Of a stretch of DNA of 64,000 bases, positions 1-12,001 are shown piece by piece (within the stretch, counting starts at the first letter, position 1; each line of letters opens with the position of its first letter). The DNA comes from Polytrichum commune (lineage: Eukaryota; Streptophyta; Polytrichopsida; Polytrichales; Polytrichaceae), in contig OX485805.1 in assembly GCA_950295325.1 (NCBI GenBank), positions 1,242,501 to 1,306,500 on the forward strand, written 5' to 3'. The position numbers were made by a program, and so were the translations under genes. The notes under the pieces were generated by a model. The model did no database searches. It worked only from the letters and a program-made list of their open reading frames with translations, and was not told where the DNA came from.

Positions 1-1316
1 GATGCCGAATGAGTCGCTCAGCTCCTGAAGCACCACACCATTGATTAAAGCTCTGAGACGCAAACTCTATTGACTTGATTCATTAAAACTCACACACAAA
101 TTCAGGTCCGATCAATCAAGGACCTCTGCACAATATTTACTCTGTTCCTGTGTAACAAGCTTGTGTTTTTAAACACCAATATGCAGCCCAAGAGTTACCT
201 TAAAAACCCTTAGGAGGCGATGAATGTTTGGATCATCCTCCAAACAGATACTGAATTTCAAAACATTCCACTTGCACACTTTTTGGGTCTCTTTCTCGTG
301 ATTGACCACATCCTTTTCATCACAAACCTCTAAATTCATGTATAAACACTGATTTCACTTTGATTTAATCACATCAAACTACAACATTGAATCAATGTCT
401 ACGAAACATAGGGTTGCAATTTTAAACTTTTGTCTCCAAATTTTGTAGTTGCAAACCTAAAAGGTTGATTCATGAGTTGAACCAATGTTGAATGACTCAT
501 TACCTAAATGTTAGAGTAACCACTGCAAGGAAATTAAACTCTGAAGTGGCAAGTACCAACATTGACTCAACATTAAACTCTGGTCACTTGCATATTGAGA
601 TGTACAGGAAGAAACCAGGTGAACGAAGACGCACCAGGCATTAGTTCACTATCAGGGAACATAGCATGAAGCACTGCCTCTCGTCGTTTTATGAATTCTT
701 CAGGTGTGAGGATTCCTGTCAGTCCCGTCTCCTCAACAAAGATTGCTCCCGCCTCTAGTGCTTTCTTCCCCATCATTTTGGCCTTCAGTGACCAGTCAAA
801 GGTCTTCCCGTATTCTGCCAATATTCTCTCTTGTACAACCGTGTAGAACTTCTCTGTATCTGTAGGAAGACAGAGCACAGCCATGAACATTATATTGTTA
901 TGAGTGATGTCACATTGAATATAAACACTTCACATTTTCACAGATTTTCACAGATGGTCTACTCCAAGATCCACACCAAAATCCTCTGAACTTTGAGATT
1001 TTGTCTTCAAAAGGCCTGTAAGGCTGAATAACTCTGCAGGATTGAATCGTCTGTGGGACTGACACAAAGTGTTAAATCGAAAATTAGGTAATTCCTAACA
1101 TGTTGTGAATTTCGTTCTCATAAACAAATAATTAAGCACTTTGAAGGAGATTTAGGCGATCCGACCAAAACCCAACATCCAAAGAGAAATATCTCTCCTC
1201 ACACATAGTTCATAAGAGTTCAGAGTGTGAATTCACTGCGCACCTAGAAGGAGCCCGTCCATGTCAAAAATGACATGTGTGATAGGCTGCGTTCGAGGTT
1301 TCAATGTCGCCATCAT
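1..1316 (-). CDS. GPP: Glycerol-3-phosphatase-like HAD hydrolase, 5' part of gene
   Basis: Minus-strand gene running off the left edge of the window. Exon 1 is 1316-1244 and begins with two consecutive ATGs; an in-frame stop lies just upstream. It encodes a short N-terminus ending in FDMDGLLL, the HAD motif I with the nucleophilic Asp. Exon 2 is 859-635 and starts with the rest of DTEKFYTVVQE, followed by KTFDWSLKAKMMGKKALEA and SELMPG. Exon 3 starts at 24 and reads AERLIRH before the edge. All junctions are GT-AG and the reading frame is continuous. The sequence closely resembles the plant (DL)-glycerol-3-phosphatases GPP1/GPP2, which dephosphorylate glycerol-3-phosphate in a Mg-dependent reaction; some relatives act on other small phosphates, so the substrate is inferred. 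The cap domain begins in exon 2, and the rest of the core lies outside the window. An additional 5' exon encoding a transit peptide cannot be excluded. Confidence 0.85.
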
Positions 1317-2210
1317 GTGGCTTGTGTTCTATTTGATTCAACAATCCCTCAGCCTCCCGACCTGCAGTTGTTCTGCACAAGAACTTCAAGAATCCGATCC
1401 CACTATTGAGTAATGAGTTTAGTAGTTGATTCTCTTCCTCTCACCTTCTTCAAGCAACTGTTCATAGAACTTCGGAACTCGTGTCACCACTATATTACTC
1501 AAGACGTTTCAACACAATGTGCACAGGAATCACAATTGAACTGTTAAACCCTGAACCCTAATTCCCGGTCCCTTACTTTTGTGCCTGCCAGGTCACCACA
1601 TATTGTACACAAAAAGCAAGGAATTTACAATTCCATGTGCAAGATTCTCGTTTTTAAGTTCAAATCATTCAACTACTATCGGCCATTCTATTCTAATAAT
1701 ATTCAGTGACAGTGCTTCACCCGGATCTTACTCATTTTTTTGACGGAATCTACTTACTAACAAGCATCCGTAAGGTATAATGTTAGCACCTCACATGACA
1801 TAATCCCAGCCCCACCCAACCTTGTCACTCAACAAAATAAAGTTGTTAAGTTACAAGGTCGTGGAGTGCAATAAATTACCCAACTTATGACGGGATGTGT
1901 GCACATGCGTGCTTCGCTACATTGACATCAAAGAGAGATCGTGTCAACCGAGGGTTGGCATGAATGAAAGTCGCTTCACCCTTGAACATAGTCTTAGTCT
2001 TAGGTGCATTGGTGTAATTCTTAACTTCTCTAAACTTAAAAAAAGATGTGTGTATTTGCACATACATGCTTGACCATGTGTTTGTTACATGTTTTTTACG
2101 ACATTTGTGATTGAGCAATTGTCACCCGCTCATCAGTTTCATGAATGTATGGCTAAGTTAAACCATCCTTGCAACAAGGTGCTACACACATAAGGGCAAG
2201 CCCGGTTATC

Positions 2211-2306
2211 TTGCATTTGCATCTACATCTACATTTGCACTTTTCCATCTACATTTGCACTTTCTCATCTACATTTGCATCTGTATTTGCACTTTTACAT
2301 CCGCAA
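2211..2306. repeat. Imperfect minisatellite, CATCTACATTTGCA-type unit
   Basis: About five imperfect copies of a unit reading roughly CATCTACATTTGCACTTTTC follow one another. A few stray units of the same kind (CATTTGCATTTGCATCTCGG) recur near 3490. No coding function is apparent. Confidence 0.6.
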
Positions 2307-2584
2307 AGAAGATGTAGATGCAAGAGAGTGCCCCATGCATTCCTGCATCTCTTAATTTCATATGAAAAGCTACAAAGTGCATAAGGAGACTCCCACACAT
2401 CTCTCTCAATTGCAAAGAGAACTATAAACAATGAGACAAAAGTGGATATTCGCCTTTGATTGGTCATTTCCCCAAGTTGGACCAAAAAGACTTCCATGAT
2501 GGCCTTGGTAAAAAACACACACAATCATACTTCCCATAAAAACTTTGTTGAAAATTACTCATTTGATTTTGTCTCATGAGTTTA

Positions 2585-2606
2585 TGATGATGATGATGAT
2601 GATGAT
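2585..2606. repeat. (TGA)n microsatellite
   Basis: Seven uninterrupted trinucleotide units read directly from the sequence. Confidence 0.8.
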
Positions 2607-3741
2607 ATGAAAACTCATAATCATTGGGTATTAAGTTTCAATTTTACCTTAACAATCAATACACCAATAATTTGATTTATAGTGCAAAGAAAATATGATA
2701 TCTAAAGTGCATTGTTATTATGTCGAGATCACTTAAAATTCATTTTATGTATTTCAATATACTTCTCATACAATATGAAACAAAATATTAGTAAAAAATG
2801 GTTAGAAAATCTTAATTAAGGTGATAGCCATTTTTCTAATATTTGTTAGAGCTCATATGAATATCATATTTATTATCAAGGCGAAGATTCTCTATGGATC
2901 TTTCCTAATGATTATGAAGCTCATTAGATGGTCACATAGGTCCCCCCCCCAAATTATGTTGACTATGGAACTTGCAATGGTCATCATGTCTTGAGGATGC
3001 ATACCAATTTATTTCAATAAGAATATGCCTTTCTACCTAGGCCCACTTCTCCTATGATATGAAATATGTGATGAGGAAAATTTGATTTGCAAAATCTTAA
3101 TCAAGGCCGTAGTCCCTTTCATCTATAAGTGTATGTATTATTTGTATGATTATGTAATTATATAATTAATATGTATATAATAATGTGAATTTATGATTAT
3201 CTAATTGTTTGTGTGTAAATATATGGCTATATGGTTATTTGATTACATGATTATCTAATTACCCAACTTTTAAAATTTGGATTACTTGTATGTCAATATC
3301 CAATTATCTAATTATTTTATTAATACATGTCTAATTACATAATTTTCAAACATAAATAAATTTCATTAATTAGGGCTAGCAACTCCTACATGAGTTGAGT
3401 AACTGTGGTGGGAGCGTTTAATAATTATGTTACCATAGTGATTGGGTAAGTATGTGAACTTGGGATGCAAGATGAGTGGCTAGGTTATCCACATTTGCAT
3501 TTGCATCTCGGATGGAGGCCACTTTCCATTCTTGGATACAAATTCAAATGCAAGAATCACCAACTTGGTTTTAAGGCTCTTCGCATTGGATGGATTGATG
3601 AATTGATCTCTCCTTGTCTAAAGCTCCTCCCATGCCCTAAGGTTCTAAATAGCTCTATAATATCATTTTAGATAAAATAAATAGCTCTACAATTTCACCT
3701 TGCTTATACGATGCATTTCCCTTCAACCAAACTGTCTAGTG

Positions 3742-3826
3742 TTAATTTACCCCATATTACGACTATGACCCTCGTTATACAACATTTCAAGCCCAAACTG
3801 TCATATTGTAGAGGTAATTAATGTGC
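3742..3826. mobile_element. Possible short MITE remnant
   Basis: The left edge TTAATTTACCCCATATTACGAC is roughly the inverted complement of the right edge GTCATATTGTAGAGGTAATTAA. The tips resemble those of the longer TA-flanked element at 46578-47341. It is only about 85 bp long and has diverged, so the assignment is tentative. Confidence 0.35.
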
Positions 3827-4643
3827 ACAAGTGATGGGACCCACAATATGATATGCCTTGGTATTGGAGAGTTGTTCCAAGTACAAAATGAGTTCATTGG
3901 TGGGTTAGCTTAACTTAACTGAAGTTAATTGTTTTAAATCTTGATTTCAAAAGACACATTGGTTTCAATGGAGGTTGAAGAGTTTAGGGATTGTAGTTCT
4001 TGAGATCGATCTCTAGATCCGGGATGTGGTGAGCATTGTAATTGAGTGAATCAACATGAGATGAGAGAGAAGCAAGTTGCTCATGAGCATTGTTGCCACT
4101 CTTGCCTCCTCATGAAGTAGGGAGGAGGAAGCAAATCATGTAACATTTGAAGTTCAATGTTGTGCCTAGTGGTGCAACCAATATTTGAAGTTGACAACTT
4201 TGAAGAGAGGCTTTTTGAGGATCCAAGGAGGGGCTAGATCACACAACAAAGTTGTTCTAGGGATAAATCTTGGAAGTGAAGGATATGTGCAATTGGTAAA
4301 ATGCCTATTAATTAATATGTGCAATTGGCAAGGGAGGAGATTGTTGATGTAGATTACAACATGGCTAAATTGATAAAATTGGCATGAGGTAGAGAAGTCC
4401 ATTTGGATTTAGATTTTAATGAAGAGCCAATGGAGGGGAATGATGTGGATGACCAACCAACGCCAATAGTCAAGCTTCCTCAAGCATGTGAGTATGCCCA
4501 ATTACTATCAAATTTTCAAGTGGAGCATTCTTTGAAGTTTTCTGTTATAGATGTGATGAACATGTAATCTTTTATGGATATATTAAACAAGTAGTCAATT
4601 TTCAAAATCAACAAACATCATCAAAAGACATCATCATGGGGAC

Positions 4644-4663
4644 TATATATATATATATATATA
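4644..4663. repeat. (AT)n microsatellite
   Basis: A simple alternating AT run. Confidence 0.8.
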
Positions 4664-4751
4664 AAAACTTTTATTTTATTTTATTTACTCCATATTGTGT
4701 GACGTTGTGACATACTTCTTTGATAGAAGTGTTCTTCATTGTGTATACAAA

Positions 4752-4778
4752 ATGTCATATTAAAGAGGGAGAACAATA
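4752..4778. mobile_element. Solo end of pogo-like repeat
   Basis: This segment matches the right end of the 46578-47341 element almost exactly (GTCATATTAAAGAGGGAGAA against GTCATACTAAAGAGGGAGAA, then CAATAG). No matching left end was found nearby, so it is a truncated copy. Confidence 0.45.
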
Positions 4779-6099
4779 GTTTCTTACATGTATTTATAGT
4801 CATTAAAAATCAATTTAGCTTCATCCACATTAAATATCTAGTTTCCACATTCATCCGCATACATTCAGGGACAAACTTTTGGATGAGAAAAGGAGCAAAC
4901 AGAGACCTCTGCTTTAGGGCAGAGTAAATAAGATTTGCTAACAAAATTTGCATAAGATGGAATAAAGTAACGAACATGAAAGATTATCAAAGTCGTATAT
5001 AATTGTGTGTAATTCATAAATTACAAGTGGTTTATCAATGGTAGTCAACGCTTTTGTGACCAGTGAGTGTGTCCCCTCAAATTACAGCTTTTTGCTTCAC
5101 TGTGGGCACAGATGGTCTCGGGCCATATAAATTGCAAAAATTCAACTCCTCTGTTGATCATAGGCATCGAATTTTAAGAAGACCTGGATCAACTTATTGT
5201 CTTGAAAACATTAAAAGAATGTGTAGCAGACATAGTCCAAGAAGCCATGTATGGGAAGTGAACACTGAAGATAACTGAAGGTTGAGTTTGAACAATATAT
5301 CCTCTTTGTGTACATTACTTTCATAGGAGTACTATCTTCTGTGAGTTGGCACTAAATAGGAATAACTGGGGGTCTTTTCCAATGCAAGATGGATGCTGAA
5401 CAGTTATATAGATGAGACAAATTCATGTGTTGTAGCTGTCCTGCTGTGGATCTGGCTCCCAGAGTCTGGGTAGCAGCAAAAGCAATAGCATCATCAATTA
5501 GTACCAGAATACATTTTTGTGTAATATGTCCTACAAAAGGTGCTCTGCCTGAACTTGAAACCGGAACTATCTATTTCTTCAACACAGAAACCCAGCTGCG
5601 TTGAACGAAGTACAGTATATCTCAACCAGACTACAAACGAAGGCCTTCAAGAACCCAGAAAGTGGTGTCGACTTTCTCTTCCTCCTGTTTTGTGGTGTTG
5701 TTTAGCAGTGATTTGGCATGAGTCTGGGCTCTCACAACGACCAGGGTAGCTACATTTGTTTTCATCTACAGAAGCAACCTCAGCTCCTTTGCAAATCTCC
5801 AAACATATCAGGCAAAGTTGTTCCTGTGGGTAAATCTCAAAATGGCCATGGTGATTTACAGTGTGTGCGCAGGTGTCCATGATTTGTCCTCCGATTTATC
5901 ATTCCTACTCTGCAAGTAGCCACTCTATGTTTCAGAATGACCTCAAGATTCACCAACAATAACATGTTTCGGTTCTGACACTTCAGGAAGGATAGTCGCT
6001 GTTGAAAGCCATGGCATATGATGCATCCAAGTAAGATGTTGAAACTATGAATATCAACTTTCGGGATAAGCTTCCAGAGACTAGGTGGCAAACCTTTGT

Positions 6100-7060
6100 T
6101 TAACTTGTCTTCGGTTTTGACTTGGGCTTTGCCTGGCTTGCCTTTACCATCACCACTCCAATGAAGACCAGGACAAACGAGAGAAGTGCAGCACCAGCAA
6201 TCCCAGGAATTATGATTGCATACTCTCGGGCAGGGAAGTAGTTGTGCACAAAGTGATCCTCATCTACGAAGGGCTGCACAATCCCGGAGGAAAAATAATA
6301 ATAAATAAAAATAAAAATTAGAATGGCAAAACAACCTCCACTAGTAAACAGATAGAATCCAACAAAGCCCACAGATTTCTTGTCAGTCTACATGTCCATG
6401 CTCCATTCACCGGGAGAAGTCATCTCAAAATTTGATGAATTGTCAGACTCTCAATGGCAAGATTACAAATATGTGACCAATATTAATCATGTCTCCAATA
6501 CCTATCTCCTTCGCTCTTGACATCCTAAAAACTTTGAACTTCAAGCCCCAAAACCCTAAACCTTACAAAAACAAACATCCAACTACAAATTTATTCTAAA
6601 TCCTAGAACAGAGGTAGATTTACAGTACGAGGCAAACTCCTACCCGATATTTTAAGGGCGGTTCCCCCGGTTCTAAAAATTTACCAAGATATCTGATCTT
6701 TACAAGGCAGCTGTTAACTTGAAAGTCTGATCCTTAATCCCTGTCCAGGTTTATAAGTGTGGCATTACACCCATGAACCAATTGTGAAAGTGCCGTGATC
6801 ATCTCCGATCGTTAGTGCCTTCACTATCTGCGACCTAGAATATGAGATTCTCTCAAACTGCACGCACGAATGTCTGATCCTTGATGACAAATCTGAAGAT
6901 GCTTAAAAAGAAAACCTCTGAATCCAGACTCTAAGAAGAGAAGAAGACTGGACAGTCATGGTGCACACACCGTGATGATGACCCAGAAGGTGTAGTAAGC
7001 GAAGAGCGTGGTGCTGAAGAGCAACAACAGGAAGCCTACTGCCCTGTCTCCGAGCTCCAT
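6100..7060 (-). CDS. DPM2: Dolichol-phosphate mannosyltransferase subunit 2
   Basis: Two exons, 7060-6971 and 6273-6100, join through a GT-AG intron of 697 bp and give 87 residues, the usual length for DPM2 (about 80-84). Exon 1 begins MELGDRAVGF and supplies the first transmembrane helix (LLLLFSTTLFAYYTFWVII). Exon 2 begins PFVDEDHFVHNYF, the conserved luminal loop, followed by a second hydrophobic helix (residues about 50-75) and a basic tail rich in Lys and Pro. In other eukaryotes DPM2 is a small ER membrane protein that holds and stabilises the catalytic subunit DPM1, which makes dolichol-P-mannose for N-glycosylation and GPI anchors. The start is fixed by the conserved MEL N-terminus. 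A telomere-like box lies about 170 bp upstream of the start. Confidence 0.9.
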
Positions 7061-7229
7061 GGCCGTGTCACTTGGGATCAGATTCTCGAAGAAGTTCCAA
7101 CCTCCGCTCAAGACAAAGAAAACCTGTTACAATTTTTCTTGTCACATGCGGCGTCCGACCCGATTTCGAAGCTCGATTGATTCATCGGCGATTGCGAGAG
7201 AAGAGGGAGAGAGAAGGGAGTGTCTCCTC

Positions 7230-7244
7230 AAACCCTAACCCTAA
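7230..7244 (-). promoter_or_regulatory. Telo-box in DPM2 5' region
   Basis: AAACCCTAACCCTAA lies about 170 bp upstream of the DPM2 start codon, in antisense orientation relative to the gene. Telo-boxes of this type are common near transcription starts of plant housekeeping genes. A function here is inferred only from position. Confidence 0.35.
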
Positions 7245-9138
7245 TGTGTTAGTTTTAATGTGCTGCCTCCTTTCTAATGAAAACATTGAGCATGCATTTG
7301 ATAGTTTGGTAAGCTTAACATATAGTTAGCCCACACTTATTGGTGTGGATCACCAATGAACGGTGTCTGCTAGCACTGGTTACATTCAGTGGCTCTCACT
7401 CGCCAAATTGGAGCTAAAAGTGACCCATGCTAATAGGAGTTGTTCGCTAGTGGCCCACACCAGTAAGTGTGGGTGGGTTATTAGTTGCACACTGATGGAA
7501 CACTTAAGGACGAGGGTGCTTAAACCAACCCTTTGCATGATGTAGCCTATATGTAGCATCCAAATTGTATAAGAGATGGCATGTATGCCTTAGCAAATAC
7601 ACACTTCTTGTAGAACATGAAACACACCAATTAGTGCGAGATGATTAGCAAAGCCAAAGCGCACATGTAGCCATTTGCCTCGTAATTTGTAGATCTCATA
7701 TAAATATATTATTCATCATCAGAGTGTAGATTCTTGCGAATATAAAGTGGTCTTATAGGCCCTCCCCAATTATGTTGACTACTAAATCTAGAATAGTTAT
7801 CATGTTTTGAGCACATAATCCAATCTTTCTAATACACATGTCTATTTAGTGTCCATTCTTAGATCCACACCTAACCACATACCACTCAAATATGGGTGTT
7901 CATATCACTGCTATATTCAATTTAAGCATGTCTACCTTAAGATTTTGACAAGCCGTGTTTTGAGAAATAAGGTTGCAACCTTTCCTTATTAGTATAGGCA
8001 TGCCTATATGCTTTGTGTTAGGCATATCACATACATGAAACCAAAATTACATACATATACCTTATCAACATATGTATTATCATATTACCATATGCTTTGT
8101 GTCAGGCAATGGGTCGAGTTTTCAATTGGTGTGAGTGAGAGATGTTTCATTCCTTGGGCATAGCCTGAGCTCATATGTAAAATAGGGAGTCAGGTGCATG
8201 GAGTTAGGTTGTGGAGCAAGTGCTATTGTCTCATATCGGAGGTGGTTTCTTTTGAAAAAGAGAGGGTCCTCATGGCCTACAATCATCGATGTGGGTTCTA
8301 TTGTTTCTGGGTGGATTATATATAGGCGGATGATTGTTGGGAGGACAATTGCGGTCTATAATTCGAACCCGCATTGTGAGCGGTGAGCTATGTGGTCTGC
8401 CCTCGATGAGGTATCATGTAGGTTGTTTTGGGGATACCATTCCGGGATGTAATACGCCTAGTGTTGCATTTTTTATTCTAGAGGTCGGAGGCGGCATTAT
8501 AAAATAATTTTAAATGTTTATTTTTTAAATCATTGAAGACATCAATCCATGAGGTCCTTTATGGCAAATCGTTATCAAAAACATTCCCCTCTTCTAAGAT
8601 CAATTTTACGAGCTCTTGTCTGCCCAAGTATTGATCCAAGAATGAAGACATTGCGAATGCAAACCACCATTCACAACTTGTCCGGTGTGCCCTGTGGTGC
8701 GTTACATATTCCAGTATTTGTCAATTCTAATGGCAACACTCAAGGCTCAGACACTTTGCCATTGAGTTTGAATGTACTAATGCTATATGATAATATGAAA
8801 CAAATGATGAAGTTGAGCGTGTTTATATTTGCCTCACTGCCCTGGACTGATTGTAGTCGTGAATTTATAATTAAAAAAACATAAAAATATGCCTCAAAAT
8901 TTTCCGAGCATATTAAAATGCATTTGAAAATGTGTATTTCAGAATGCATTAAAAAGAAATGCACCACTAAATACGCCCCCCTAATAACCCCGTAGTATTG
9001 AGCCAAGACAGATTACGTAATATGGTCACGTAGGGAGGGTAGACTTGGAAGCAATGGGGTTTTGGAATGGTCCCCTTCCCCCATATCAGTGAAAAAAAAA
9101 ACAGTCATTACCATCATGTCTCTTTCGATTGCATCCAC

Positions 9139-9371
9139 GGTCTAGTGATTGGGGAGTTTCTTGAGCATGCATAATCGGTTGAGATCATCCTAGTGTTTGC
9201 AACTCCAACTGGTTCCATGTTGACATCCTCCGGTTTTCCTTCATTAAATTGGGGTATATTCCATAGATTCCTCTCAAAATGATCGGTAATTTTCCTGCAG
9301 TCTTGAACTTCAACTGGTTGTTTCTCAAACTCAACTGGTTCATATGTAACTAACTGCCGGTTCTCCCCCGA
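9139..9371 (+). repeat. Dispersed repeat, uninterrupted copy
   Basis: Runs colinear with 44339-45105: shared blocks include TTCTTGAGCATGCATAATCGG, ATTGGGGTATATTCCATAGA, TTGAACTTCAACTGGTTGTT and GGTTCTCCCC in the same order. The other copy is interrupted by a 540-bp MITE, which this copy lacks. Confidence 0.7.
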
Positions 9372-9479
9372 TCATATGGGTGTTGGATCTGTAGTGGACG
9401 TTAGCATTCTGGAGGCCCGACACGGTTGAAAACGAGGGTTTTCGAGTTTGGTAAGCCAAGGCAAATTGAGTTCTGGTCT

Positions 9480-9660
9480 TGACATGTGCTTAACATTGGG
9501 GAGCTAGGTTTCAAGGTTGGCCCCTCTTAGATTGGGTAGATTCGTCCGTCTTCAACTCCGATCCAAGACGTCGGTTTTGTAAGGACTAAAACCCCCGTCT
9601 CCGATCAGAGTTGGAAACGGACGGTTTAAACCAGTGTTGGGGTGGGTATTCGGTTTCGTT
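9480..9660. repeat. Left arm of inverted repeat pair
   Basis: In reverse complement this segment matches 10720-10815. Shared blocks are AATACCCACCC, CCAACCTTGAAA and AAGCACATG, in mirrored order. A diverged direct copy of the right arm follows at about 10905-10970. Confidence 0.55.
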
Positions 9661-10719
9661 ACTAACATCGGGATCCGGTTTTCGAAGACAACTTAGAAAC
9701 AAACTTAATTAGAACTTCTGGTTTTGGGGTTTTGAAAGTTTTACAATAAAAGAACCTTCGGTCTTGGTTCTTTAAAATATTTAAAGACCTGGCTCGGGGA
9801 TATCACTCCTGGTATGATTTAAGGTAAATACTCGAAACTTGCGCTTCGTTCATATAACCCTAAACTAGCATGATATAAAAACAAAAACATAAAACACATT
9901 TGTAGATTGATGGCCGATGAGATCCACAAGTGTACACACAACCACCACAAAATATTTGCTTGAGAAGAGCAAAGGTAAGCTCCAAAGAAGAAATGCAAGG
10001 CCCGAGCCGAACTCTAGTTGCATGCAACAACAACACATCATCGGCCCAAGGTAAGTTTCAAAAAATGATATGGAAGGCCCAAGCCAAACCCTACCCCCAT
10101 GCAACTAACATAGATCGCCAATTCGTTACGCAAGGGTAAGTTACAAAGGAGAATTGCAACACTCAATCCAAACCCTAGCTGCACACAACTGAAATGGACA
10201 AGATTTGCAAAGAATCCAAACCAAAGCCCTCTCTAACCGTAGCCGCATGGAATTGAAGGTATGCAAAACCCTCAAATGGGTCTTTCATCTAAGCAAAGGG
10301 AATGCAGGACTGAGGAGAACACCCCCATATTGTCATTCATCAACTGAACTCACCCTACTAAGAAAAAAAATTCACGCCCACTATTTGTCAAGGCTAACTT
10401 ATTGATAAATATTAATACTACATGATATTTATACATAATCTACTTTATATATAATAGATTATGTACCATTTCATGGACCCTATAGTAGCCCTACAAATTA
10501 TATAAAATTTGTCCCCTTTGAATTAAATGGACCCTATATTTTATCTCACATAGTTTTTTTAAATATCAACAATGATCTCCCCGGGATACCCAATGGTTTT
10601 CATGAAAGAATTGACAAAGAATTGGCAACTTTTTAAAAGGGTATTTGATATTTTTTTGAGTTTTTGAGAACCATGGTTATAAATATAAAGAAACACCCCG
10701 ATAGCTAGCAGGAGTTTGG

Positions 10720-10970
10720 TGCTAATCTTAATACCCACCCAACATTGGTTTTAACAAAAAGAGAAAGAGGGACCAACCTTGAAATCAAGTGCCTCAAAAC
10801 TAAGCACATGTTAAGGCCAAATTCCTTTCACCTTGTAAGGCTCAAAACCTTTGTTGGCCTTACAAAACCACCATGTTAAGTTGGAATTGGGAATGGACAA
10901 TTTTACCCAATAAAAGAAGGACCAACCTTCTCAAGGTTAGGCACATGTTAAGGCCATAATTCTCTTACCT
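10720..10970. repeat. Right arm of inverted repeat pair, partly duplicated
   Basis: This mirrors 9480-9660. The ACCAACCTT...GCACATGTTAAGGCC segment occurs twice, at about 10772-10818 and 10920-10955. The arms enclose about 1 kb of unrecognised sequence, so they may be the ends of a decayed element. Confidence 0.5.
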
Positions 10971-11139
10971 TGGCCCACCAGACTCCATTTCAAAACTGGT
11001 GTTCCCAAACATGTGTGGTCTTCACATGATTAAAGGTTCTTACATAGAATTTTCAAGGTTGACCTAAATTTATAATAAACATATGTCAATGACCATGTAG
11101 GAGATCAACGGTAGGGAGGTAGTTATCCTTAGACATTTA

Positions 11140-11245
11140 ACTATATTTGGACAAAGCACTTGTTAAAAAAAAGAAGGTTGTGTACACTTGTGGGGACAAA
11201 TACATCAAATGACAATAACAAAAGCAACAACACAACAACCACAAC
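11140..11245 (+). repeat. Dispersed short repeat, copy 1
   Basis: Matches 27641-27745 in the same orientation. Both contain GGGGACAAA or AGGGACAAA, an AAATG(A/G)CAA block and AACACAACAACCAC. The origin is unknown. Confidence 0.5.
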
Positions 11246-12001
11246 TCCAAATGTTTTTATTCCATGTTCGCAAAACTACCCAAATTTGTCGACCTTCAAC
11301 AAACAATTCCGGACTCATTCATCATTCTTATGGCTGACTAGAGGTCTGTGAGTCCAGGTTCATCAGCGGCACTTGGACTTGGAGATGGGATATGATTTAG
11401 TGCCTATCCTTGGGGGAGGCTTATGAACTTTGCACTTCAATGATCTCCTAAAGTGCATGTGTTTGTATTACGTACAAGCGATTTTCTCTACTGGAATAGG
11501 TAATCAGTGAAGTGGATTTCCTAATCACTTTGCATTAATTGCATCTTTCATTCCCTACGAGAAGTGGGTGCAGAGAGAAAAATATGATATATATCCAAAT
11601 AAGGTGTCTACCTTGGATAAGCTAGTAATTATTAGGTTGTCATTGCAACGTAAAGAACTAATGATCATGGGCTTGTCGATAACCTCCACAACATCAAATC
11701 TTTAATGCATTGAACCATTATTTTATCTCAGATTATATTCTTAGTGTATATTGTTATGGGTTGAATGAAATGGCCAATTCCAATTGTGTAAGGCTGCGTG
11801 GGCATGAACTAGGAGACTGTTACATCCGAAATACCTATTCTCAAGGTACTAGAATAATATGGAAAAGGATGTCACACAATGCTGTAGGATTTGTGGATTA
11901 CTATCCCCATACAACATGTAGAATGAAAGAAACAAGAGAACATGATACTTTTAAATATAAGAGACATATATAGCAAAGCTATCAGATCACTAGATTACAT
12001 T

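Larger units (their letters stand above)
1317..6099. other. Gene-free AT-rich spacer
   Basis: No protein family is recognisable here; the open frames are short and lack gene-like composition. The spacer holds a minisatellite near 2.2 kb, a trinucleotide run near 2.6 kb, a short inverted-repeat element near 3.8 kb, an AT dinucleotide run near 4.65 kb and a pogo-like element end near 4.76 kb. The part near 5.9-6.1 kb is probably 3' flank or UTR of the DPM2 gene. Confidence 0.5.
7245..12001. other. Gene-free spacer with dispersed repeats
   Basis: No recognisable coding sequence was found. The spacer contains one copy of a dispersed repeat (9139-9371), two inverted arms (9480-9660 and 10720-10815) and a short repeat near 11.2 kb that recurs at 27.7 kb. 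Confidence 0.5.

Noticed and set aside
7230-7244. Telomeric repeat as evidence of a chromosome end or fusion
   Set aside because: Only two units are present, in the usual place for a telo-box upstream of a gene.
8340-8386. tRNA-like B box (ATTCGAACCCGC)
   Set aside because: No matching A box or cloverleaf could be drawn around it.
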